Assembly: GCA_001995005.1 (NCBI GenBank)
Contig: MDJN01000094.1
Location: 1-5,637 of the forward strand
Length of the DNA: 5,637 nt
Source of the DNA: Candidatus Parepulonipiscium sp. PG-Nun2H_MBin03
GTDB lineage: Bacteria > Bacillota > Clostridia > Lachnospirales > Cellulosilyticaceae
Direction of reading: 5' to 3'
The notes under the pieces are model-generated. The model ran no database searches. It was not told where the DNA came from and worked only from the letters and a program-made list of their open reading frames with translations. Positions 1 through 5,637 of this stretch are shown piece after piece. Each line of letters starts with the position of its first letter. The first letter of the stretch is position 1. A program made the position numbers and the translations under genes.

Positions 1-14
1 TTTGATAATTTTCT

Positions 15-500
15 CTAAAATTGTTGTGATATTTTCTTATCTTTTTCTATAACTTGCTTTTCCATATCTTCCTTATATTGGGCTAGTTTGTCTGCTACTT
101 CTTGGTTACTTACTCCCAAAATTTGTAGTGCCAACAAGCCCGCATTTTTGCTCCCGTCAATGCCAACTGTTGCAACTGGTATCCCCGGAGGCATCTGCAC
201 CATCGCAAGCAGTGCATCTATGCCGTCCAACCTTTTTGCTGCTATAGGCAACGCCACCACAGGCAAGGTTGTATATGCTGCTAGGACTCCAGCTAGATGA
301 GCTGCCATTCCTGCTGCTGCAACGATTACACCTATGCCGTTTTCTCTTGCTTCTCTTGCAAATTTTTCTGCTACGGCTGGCGTTCTATGTGCTGAAATAA
401 TTCTTACTTCAACCTCCACACCAAATGATTTTACAACCTCTACAGCCCCTCTTACAATGTCTAAATCAGAATCGCTCCCCATAACAAATGCAACTTTCAT
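15..500 (-). CDS. purE: N5-carboxyaminoimidazole ribonucleotide mutase (PurE, class I)
   Basis: Cytosolic purine-pathway enzyme that moves the carboxyl group of N5-CAIR to C4 of the imidazole, giving CAIR. The 161 residues match the usual length of a stand-alone bacterial PurE of about 160-170. Visible motifs are the nucleotide-binding GSDSD (residues 8-12), SAHRTP (36-41) with the active-site His38, AGMAAHLAG (63-71) with the second conserved His68, and the MPPGIPVATVGI stretch (103-114). The C-terminus from about residue 140 is lysine/glutamate-rich and probably helical. The ATG is preceded by AAGGAG, and the gene starts 15 bases after the purL stop, so the two are very likely co-transcribed. 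The motif set fits class I (mutase, normally paired with PurK) rather than class II AIR carboxylase; purK is not in the window. The base composition is clearly more GC-rich than in purL. The family call is very secure; the class I assignment is a strong inference. Confidence 0.97.
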   Translation of the reverse strand: MKVAFVMGSDSDLDIVRGAVEVVKSFGVEVEVRIISAHRTPAVAEKFAREARENGIGVIVAAAGMAAHLAGVLAAYTTLPVVALPIAAKRLDGIDALLAMVQMPPGIPVATVGIDGSKNAGLLALQILGVSNQEVADKLAQYKEDMEKQVIEKDKKISQQF

Positions 501-509
501 TTTGTCTCT

Positions 510-515
510 CTCCTT
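510..515 (-). promoter_or_regulatory. Ribosome binding site of purE
   Basis: AAGGAG lies directly after the purL TAA stop and 9 bases before the purE ATG. It fixes the ATG at 500 as the start and fits translation of purE from the purL message. There is no room for a separate promoter or terminator in the 15-base gap. Confidence 0.85.
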
Positions 516-3500
516 TTATTTAAAATAGTCTATACCAGCTTTAAATAGCTGCTGGTCTTTTTTACCATAAATATTTTTTAAAATATTATTTCCCACTCTT
601 TCGCTGTGACCCATTTTGCCTAAAATACGTCCATCTTTAGAAATAATTCCCTCTATATTATAGGTGCTTCCATTAACGCCGCCGTCTATCTCACCAAATT
701 CATTCACATATTGGCTAAAAATCTGGCCATTTTCTTCTAGCGTCTCTACAATATTTTGGTTTGCAATAAATCTCCCCTCACCATGTGAAATCGGTATATT
801 ATAACAATCACCTACTTCTACATATTTTAACCATGGTGAATTATTACTAGTAATCTTAGTATTAACAACAGTCGATATATGTTTACCTATTGTATTATAA
901 GTCAAAGTTGGAGTATCATCTGCCATATTAGTAATTTTTCCAGCAGGTAGCAGGCCTAATTTCACCAGAACTTGAAAACCATTACAAATCCCTATTATCA
1001 AACCATCCCTGTCTAACAAATTATTAACACATTCAGATATAATTTCATTTCTAAAGGTTGTAGCAATAAATTTACCACTACCATCTGGTTCATCTCCAGC
1101 AGAAAACCCTCCTGCAAATGCTAAAATATTTGCCTCTTTTAGTTTATCACCCAGTATTTTAAGAGATTGTGCTATCTGCTTCGCACTTCTATTTAAAAAT
1201 ACCACTTGCTCCACATTGCCTCCTGCTTGCCTGAACAATTTTTCTGTTTCATATTCACAATTTGTCCCTGGAAAAACAGGAATAATGACTTTAGGACTTG
1301 CTATTTTCTGGTTTGGCACATAAATTTTATTTGCAATAAATGGTTTAATTGGGGTAGCATCTTTTTCAGTTGCATAATTTTGACTAAATATATTTTCTAG
1401 TGGAGTTAATCCAGCTGATATAATTTCTTCTATCTTAAATTCCCTATCGTTAATACAAATTTTATTAGTCTCAGTAGTTCTACCTATTGTCGTAAAATAT
1501 TCTAACTTATCTATATCCTCAACTTCTATTAAAATATCACCATAATAAGCAGTTAACATATCTATATCAAGTTTTACATCTACGCCTATTTTATTACCTA
1601 TACTCATTTGTGATAACGCATGTGCTACACCACCATAACCTATAGTATAACTACTTTTTACTAATCCTTGCTGTATATATTCTTGTACTTTATAATATGC
1701 TTTCTTTATAAAATCCCAATCTGGCATATCATGCTCATCTCTAGGTATGTGCAAATAAAGTATATTACTCCCTTTATTTTTAAAGCTACCACTAATACAG
1801 TTTGATGCACGCCCTACGCTACACGCAAATGAAATAAATGTTGGTGGTACGCTCAAATCTTCAAAAGTACCCGACATGCTATCCTTGCCGCCTATTGCTC
1901 CTATTTCTAAATTCTTTTGTGCAACTAAAGCTCCTAGTAACGCCGAAACAGGCTTCCCCCACTTTATAGGACTATTACCTAAACGCTCAAAATATTCTTG
2001 AAATGATAAATATATTTTTTCGTATTTTGCACCTAATGCAATTTGCTTTGCAACGGAATCTATTATTGCATATATTGCACCTAAAAATGGTGAACCTTCA
2101 CATAGATACGGGTCAAAGCCATGCGTCATATAAGTTGCATAATCAGTCTCCCCTGTTGTTGTCGGTATTTTTGATACCATACCTATCTCTTTTGTCAGCT
2201 GATAAAATCCACCATACGGCATAAGAACTGTATTTGCCCCTACTGTATTATCAAATTGTGCCGTCAATCCTTTGCCACTTGATGTATTAAGAATTTTAAA
2301 GATATCATCTGCTTCACGTTTTAAAGTTGGGGTTATAATCGCAGTTGCTTGGCTATTTACGCCTGCACTATCTAGAAATTTCCTTGATATATCTACAATA
2401 GTCTGTTCGCGCCACTTCATAATCAACCTGTCATTATCCGTAACTTCTGCAACTACTGTTGCTGTCAGATTTTCAGACTCACACCATCTAATTATAAGTT
2501 CTGCATCATCTTTATCTATGGCAATCGCCATTCTTTCTTGCGACTCAGATATTGCAATTTCTGTACCGTCAAGCCCTGTATATTTTACTGGTACTTTATC
2601 AAGGTCAATTACTAGTGAATTTGCAATTTCTCCAATAGCTACACAAACTCCACCTGCACCAAAATCGTTACATCTTTTTATACGGCTAGTGAAATCTTTA
2701 TTTCTAAATAAACGTTGTAACTTACGCTCCTCCACAGGGTTACCTTTTTGCACTTCGCTACCACATAATTTAATCGACTCTAAATTATGTTCTTTAGAAG
2801 AGCCCGTTGCTCCTCCACAACCATCACGCCCAGTGGCTCCTCCTATTAATACAATTACATCATTAGCGACAGGTTCCTCTCGTTTCACATGACTTTTTTC
2901 AACCGCACCAACAACTGCACCAACTTCTAAACGTTTTGCCTTATACCCTTCGTGATAATATTCTTTAACCTCACCTGTTGCAAGTCCTATCTGGTTACCA
3001 TATGCACTATATCCATTTGCTGCAACTTGAGTAATTTGTCTTTGCGGTAATTTTCCAATTAGCGTATTTGTTGCATCTTCTGTAGGATTTGCACATCCTG
3101 TTATACGCATAGCTTGATATACATATGCCCGCCCTGATAATGGGTCACGTATGGCACCTCCTAGGCAAGTTGCTGCCCCTCCGTATGGTTCAATTTCTGT
3201 CGGATGGTTGTGCGTTTCATTTTTAAATAAAATCAGGTATTCCTGTTTTTGGCCATCAACTTCAATTACATCTTCTATTGTACAAGCGTTAATCTCATCT
3301 GATTCTACAAGGTGGCTAAGCTTTCCTTGTTTCTTTAAATACTTAACTATTATTGTCGCCATATCCATTAAGCATATCTTTTTATCAGAGCCTGCTCGTA
3401 AACTGTAGTATAATTCTAAGGCATCTGTAATAGGCTTACTATGTTCGTTTTGCTCCACTTTTATTTCTGTAAGCTCTGTCATAAAAGTAGTATGTCTGCA

Positions 3501-4169
3501 ATGGTCGGACCAATATGTGTCTACAACTTTTAGTTCTGTAAACGTCGGATTTCTATCTTCTGTTTTAAAATAATCTCTAAAATAAATTAAGTCTTTATCA
3601 CTCATAGCAAGTGCATTTTCTATACGAAATTTCGATAACTCTTCATCTGTTTTTAAAATAAAGTCATCAAGTATTTTTATATCGTTCGGAATAGGGTGTT
3701 CAGTTATTAAAGTAGTCGGTTTTTGGTCAGACACCACTTCCTTTTCAATTGGGTTAATAAGATATGTTTTAATCTTACTCTTATCTGCATCACTAATATC
3801 CCCTTCTATATTATATACAGTTGCTGTTTTTACTATGGCATTGGCATCTTTATCAATAAGAGATAAACACTGCATACAAGAATCTGCACGCTGGTCATAT
3901 TGTCCATTCAGATAACTGCTTAAAAATATAAATCCATTTAAGGTGGGTAACTCTTCTTCGTAAACTATATCAGTTTGCGGCTCACTAAATATCGTATCTT
4001 TCGCCTTTTCATAAGTTGATTTAGATATATTTTCTATGTCATATCTATTAAAAACTCTAACCTTGGTTACGTTTTGAATATGCAAAAATTCTACCAAGTC
4101 TTCTTTAATATGAGTTGCGTAGATGTCAACTCCACTTTTCTTTTCAACGTACAATCTAAAAATTGGCAT
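516..4169 (-). CDS. purL: Phosphoribosylformylglycinamidine synthase, single-chain fused form (FGAM synthase)
   Basis: ATP-dependent conversion of FGAR plus glutamine to FGAM in purine synthesis, in the cytosol. The 1217-residue chain carries what Bacillus splits into PurS, PurL and PurQ, and resembles the Gram-positive/clostridial single-chain clade. Domains in order: an N-terminal PurS-like region (about 1-100); a linker region ending in TYWSDHCRHTTF (218-229); a first synthetase half with NETHNHP (317-323) and a glycine-rich GGATGRDG loop (443-450); a second half with GGKDSMSG (760-767); and a class I glutaminase domain. The glutaminase shows FPGTNCE (966-972), AGGFSAGD (about 1019-1026), the nucleophile Cys1062 in GICNGFQ, SHGEGRF around His1129, and the presumed catalytic His1188/Glu1190 in MGHSER. 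All key residues seem intact, with no frameshift. The frame stays open 15 codons upstream to an ATG at 4214, but the ATG at 4169 follows TAGGAG by 7 bases and begins the expected MPIFRLYVEKKSG N-terminus. The upstream codons also overlap the likely promoter. Confidence 0.97.
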   Translation of the reverse strand: MPIFRLYVEKKSGVDIYATHIKEDLVEFLHIQNVTKVRVFNRYDIENISKSTYEKAKDTIFSEPQTDIVYEEELPTLNGFIFLSSYLNGQYDQRADSCMQCLSLIDKDANAIVKTATVYNIEGDISDADKSKIKTYLINPIEKEVVSDQKPTTLITEHPIPNDIKILDDFILKTDEELSKFRIENALAMSDKDLIYFRDYFKTEDRNPTFTELKVVDTYWSDHCRHTTFMTELTEIKVEQNEHSKPITDALELYYSLRAGSDKKICLMDMATIIVKYLKKQGKLSHLVESDEINACTIEDVIEVDGQKQEYLILFKNETHNHPTEIEPYGGAATCLGGAIRDPLSGRAYVYQAMRITGCANPTEDATNTLIGKLPQRQITQVAANGYSAYGNQIGLATGEVKEYYHEGYKAKRLEVGAVVGAVEKSHVKREEPVANDVIVLIGGATGRDGCGGATGSSKEHNLESIKLCGSEVQKGNPVEERKLQRLFRNKDFTSRIKRCNDFGAGGVCVAIGEIANSLVIDLDKVPVKYTGLDGTEIAISESQERMAIAIDKDDAELIIRWCESENLTATVVAEVTDNDRLIMKWREQTIVDISRKFLDSAGVNSQATAIITPTLKREADDIFKILNTSSGKGLTAQFDNTVGANTVLMPYGGFYQLTKEIGMVSKIPTTTGETDYATYMTHGFDPYLCEGSPFLGAIYAIIDSVAKQIALGAKYEKIYLSFQEYFERLGNSPIKWGKPVSALLGALVAQKNLEIGAIGGKDSMSGTFEDLSVPPTFISFACSVGRASNCISGSFKNKGSNILYLHIPRDEHDMPDWDFIKKAYYKVQEYIQQGLVKSSYTIGYGGVAHALSQMSIGNKIGVDVKLDIDMLTAYYGDILIEVEDIDKLEYFTTIGRTTETNKICINDREFKIEEIISAGLTPLENIFSQNYATEKDATPIKPFIANKIYVPNQKIASPKVIIPVFPGTNCEYETEKLFRQAGGNVEQVVFLNRSAKQIAQSLKILGDKLKEANILAFAGGFSAGDEPDGSGKFIATTFRNEIISECVNNLLDRDGLIIGICNGFQVLVKLGLLPAGKITNMADDTPTLTYNTIGKHISTVVNTKITSNNSPWLKYVEVGDCYNIPISHGEGRFIANQNIVETLEENGQIFSQYVNEFGEIDGGVNGSTYNIEGIISKDGRILGKMGHSERVGNNILKNIYGKKDQQLFKAGIDYFK

Positions 4170-4176
4170 GAATACA

Positions 4177-4182
4177 CTCCTA
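4177..4182 (-). promoter_or_regulatory. Ribosome binding site deciding the purL start
   Basis: TAGGAG sits 7 bases before the ATG at 4169. The alternative in-frame ATG at 4214 has no comparable purine-rich site at the right distance (it is preceded by CTTTTTATTTTTTAGGTG-type sequence overlapping the promoter). This supports the shorter 1217-residue product. Confidence 0.85.
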
Positions 4183-4204
4183 ATTAAATGTTTTATTTGC
4201 CTTA

Positions 4205-4233
4205 AGAGTATCACCTAAAAAATAAAAAGTCAA
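4205..4233 (-). promoter_or_regulatory. Putative housekeeping (sigma-A type) promoter of purL-purE
   Basis: A -35 box TTGACT (4233-4228) is separated by exactly 17 bases from a -10 box TACTCT (4210-4205). The -10 is preceded by TG in the extended -10 position (TGATACTCT). Transcription would start near 4198, leaving a leader of about 29 bases that carries only the ribosome binding site. A perfect TTGACA also occurs 11 bases upstream (4244-4239), but no good -10 lies at the right distance from it. The leader is too short for a purine riboswitch, and I see no CCGAAC-type PurR box. The placement just after the dpaB terminator makes a promoter here expected. The call rests on consensus matching by eye. 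Confidence 0.6.
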
Positions 4234-4280
4234 TAGTTTGTCAAATATTTTAAACGCATTCACATTTTTATATATATCAC

Positions 4281-4310
4281 AAAAAGCCAAAAGTCATCTG
4301 ACTTCTGGCT
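4281..4310 (-). terminator. Intrinsic terminator of the dpaA-dpaB operon
   Basis: An inverted repeat with arms at 4310-4299 and 4296-4285 (minus strand AGCCAGAAGTCA and TGACTTTTGGCT) gives a 12-base stem with a single G-U wobble on the minus-strand RNA. The loop is 2 bases, or 4 if the top pair opens. A run of Ts (4285-4281, then GTG) follows directly. It lies about 35 bases after the dpaB stop. On the plus strand the same stem has an A-C mismatch and no following T run, so it works for minus-strand transcripts only. It separates the sporulation genes from purL. Confidence 0.88.
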
Positions 4311-4345
4311 CTCTAAAACTCAATCATCAATAGATTCTTGTCATA

Positions 4346-4927
4346 CTAATCTTTTTTTAGAATAGGTTGAATTTGCTGATATTCTAATGCTTTTTCTATT
4401 GTTTGTGGTACTAACTCTAAATCTGCTATTAATGAATATGGCTTATTAATTGGGTCATCTTGTGCAAATGGTACAAAGAAAACGCTTTGGTTAGTAATCA
4501 TTTCACCAATATTTTTTAAGTTAATTGCAAGCCCATCATTAGTTGAGATTGCTATTATTACAGGTTTAGCATTTCTTAGTAATGATTTTGTAGCAAGAGT
4601 TACAGGTGTGTCAGTTATGCCATTTGCTAATTTAGATAGTGTATTACCAGTGCATGGTGCAACTAACATTGCATCTACCATACTTTTTGGTCCAACAGGC
4701 TCTGCACCTGTTATTGTATGAATAATCGCCTTGCCTGTTAATTCTTCTATTTGCTCAATAAAGTCTTCTCTTCTTCCAAATCTAGTGGTAGTATCATAAG
4801 CGTTAAAAGACATAATTGGGTATACGTCCACTCCTAGAGCAATTAAGTTTTCTATCATTTTTACAGTACTTTTGAAGGTGCAAAATGAACCACATATTGC
4901 AACTCCAAGTTTTAATCCTTGTATCAT
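4346..4927 (-). CDS. dpaB: Dipicolinate synthase subunit B (SpoVFB/DpaB), flavoprotein family
   Basis: Subunit of dipicolinate synthase, which oxidises the product of DapA to dipicolinic acid, the main small molecule of the spore core. It acts in the mother cell during late sporulation. The 193 residues agree with about 200 in Bacillus. The fold is the flavoprotein (PPC decarboxylase/UbiX-like) Rossmann type: the N-terminal strand and loop GVAICGSFCTF (8-18) form the expected phosphate-binding loop, APCTGNTLSKLANGITDTPV (90-109) is the characteristic second signature, and ISTNDGL (127-133) and VPFAQDDPINKPYSL (152-166) match the family's C-terminal region. The start overlaps the dpaA stop by four bases (ATGA), with AGGGGGAG 5 bases upstream, so translation is probably coupled. 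It ends with TAG and is followed by a strong terminator. The pairing with dpaA rules out a generic flavoprotein decarboxylase. Confidence 0.95.
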   Translation of the reverse strand: MIQGLKLGVAICGSFCTFKSTVKMIENLIALGVDVYPIMSFNAYDTTTRFGRREDFIEQIEELTGKAIIHTITGAEPVGPKSMVDAMLVAPCTGNTLSKLANGITDTPVTLATKSLLRNAKPVIIAISTNDGLAINLKNIGEMITNQSVFFVPFAQDDPINKPYSLIADLELVPQTIEKALEYQQIQPILKKD

Positions 4928-5637
4928 AATTTCTCCCCCTGTTTTTGCATAATAATTTTAAGTCCATGATACAAGATTTTTGCTGCGGTTTTTGGGGCCA
5001 CTTTCCCTGGAAGGCTAGGAGCTGGCAAATAAGTTAAATTGTGATTTTTAACATAATTTAGGTCAATTCCACCAGGAGGTGAAGCGAGTTCTATATATAC
5101 TGCGTTTTCATTGCAAGCGTCTATATGAGTAGAATCTAGTATCTGAACAGGTATAGTATTAAATATAAAATCAAATTTCCACAATTGTTTTTTTAATTCT
5201 TTAAGAGGAACAGGCGTGTATTCATATGCCTCGATAAACGCAAGGTCTTTGGTTGAGCGTGCTTCAACAAATACATTTGCCCCCAGTCCTTTTAATCTAT
5301 GTGCAAGTACTTTGCCACATCTGCCAAATCCTAGTACAACACATTTACTGTTATTTATTGTAATCTCACTGTTTTGCATAGCATATTGGATTGCACCTTC
5401 TGCTGTTGGTATGGCATTTAAAGTAGCTATTTCATCCATTTCTAATAAGTCTATAAATTTAAGATGTCTTCTATTTAATTCTTCTATAATATCAGGTTTT
5501 AATACTGATAAACATAAATATGGTGATTGCATATATTGCATAAATATTTCAATTGAAACGCTAAGATTGCTAAGCGGTGTGAATAAATTTTTTCCATCTC
5601 GTGTAAATGGTATAGGTCCTATGACATAATTACAATG
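4924..5637 (-). CDS. dpaA: Dipicolinate synthase subunit A (SpoVFA/DpaA), N-terminus beyond window
   Basis: NAD(P)-binding subunit of dipicolinate synthase, partner of DpaB. The frame is open to the right edge, so the gene is partial: 237 residues are visible against roughly 300 in Bacillus, so about 60 N-terminal residues are missing. An internal ATG at 5541 could be mistaken for the start, but the codons upstream encode GPIPFTRDG (visible residues 7-15), a typical DpaA segment. Other landmarks are IPTAEGAIQYAM (76-87), the dinucleotide-binding loop VVLGFGRCG (100-108) with the GxGxxG pattern, ELASPPGGID (183-192) and LPAPSLPGKVAPKTAA (204-219) near the C-terminus. It ends in TGA overlapping the dpaB ATG. 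Its promoter, expected to depend on a mother-cell sporulation sigma factor (sigma-K in Bacillus), lies outside the window. Its presence implies a spore former that uses the DpaAB route, unlike several Clostridium species that lack spoVF and use EtfA instead. Confidence 0.95.
   Translation of the reverse strand, partial: HCNYVIGPIPFTRDGKNLFTPLSNLSVSIEIFMQYMQSPYLCLSVLKPDIIEELNRRHLKFIDLLEMDEIATLNAIPTAEGAIQYAMQNSEITINNSKCVVLGFGRCGKVLAHRLKGLGANVFVEARSTKDLAFIEAYEYTPVPLKELKKQLWKFDFIFNTIPVQILDSTHIDACNENAVYIELASPPGGIDLNYVKNHNLTYLPAPSLPGKVAPKTAAKILYHGLKIIMQKQGEKL
4933..4940 (-). promoter_or_regulatory. Ribosome binding site of dpaB inside the dpaA 3' end
   Basis: AGGGGGAG lies 5 bases before the dpaB ATG and within the last codons of dpaA. 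Together with the ATGA stop/start overlap it suggests translational coupling, giving matched amounts of the two subunits. Confidence 0.85.

Noticed and set aside
88..528. Two short plus-strand open frames (88-300 and 334-528)
   Set aside because: Both mirror purE on the other strand. The higher GC of purE reduces stop codons on the opposite strand and accounts for them.
2272..2892. A 206-codon open frame on the plus strand
   Set aside because: It lies wholly antisense to the conserved synthetase core of purL, shows no ribosome binding site or recognisable motif, and its serine/proline-rich composition is what the reverse reading of purL codons would give.
4170..4214. A 15-residue N-terminal extension of PurL from the ATG at 4214
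   Set aside because: The extension overlaps the predicted -10 region and transcription start, lacks a good ribosome binding site, and does not resemble the PurS-like start. The ATG at 4169 has TAGGAG 7 bases upstream.
4239..4244. The perfect TTGACA as the -35 box of purL
   Set aside because: At 16-18 base spacing the downstream hexamers are T-rich (TTTTTA, TTTTTT) and poor -10 matches. The neighbouring TTGACT has exact 17-base spacing to an extended -10.
4924..5541. A complete 205-residue dpaA beginning at the ATG at 5541
   Set aside because: The frame is open to the window edge, and the codons before 5541 encode conserved DpaA sequence (GPIPFTRDG). The real start is outside the window.
5216..5629. 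A 137-codon open frame on the plus strand
   Set aside because: It is antisense to dpaA, whose conserved motifs run through the whole stretch. It has no family resemblance of its own.

Overview
The window is one strand-consistent block: all four genes lie on the minus strand, so they read from the right end to the left. The DNA is AT-rich, the Shine-Dalgarno sites are strong (AGGAG/GGGGG types), and a dipicolinate synthase gene pair is present. This points to an endospore-forming Firmicute. The fused form of FGAM synthase, rather than the split PurL/PurQ/PurS of Bacillus, makes an anaerobic clostridial lineage the best guess. Genus or species cannot be given from the sequence alone.

Region 1 (about 4346-5637) is a sporulation unit. 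dpaA is cut by the right edge and lacks its N-terminus. It overlaps dpaB by four bases (ATGA). Together the two proteins form dipicolinate synthase, which makes the spore-core dipicolinic acid in the mother cell from the lysine-pathway intermediate. A clean intrinsic terminator follows dpaB (about 4281-4310).

Region 2 (1-4280) is a purine biosynthesis unit. A short intergenic stretch holds a plausible housekeeping promoter (TTGACT, 17 bases, TACTCT with an upstream TG). It is followed by purL, a 1217-residue single-chain phosphoribosylformylglycinamidine synthase with the synthetase and glutaminase on one polypeptide, and, 15 bases later, by purE, the N5-CAIR mutase. The two enzymes act at separate steps of IMP synthesis (FGAR to FGAM; N5-CAIR to CAIR) and are presumably co-transcribed. 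Only 14 bases remain after purE, so whether more pur genes follow cannot be seen.

The content is ordinary core metabolism plus sporulation, and I found no new system. The points worth a second look are the order purL-purE with purL at the head, the lack of a recognisable PurR box or purine riboswitch in the short purL leader, and a distinctly higher GC content and third-position GC in purE than in purL.
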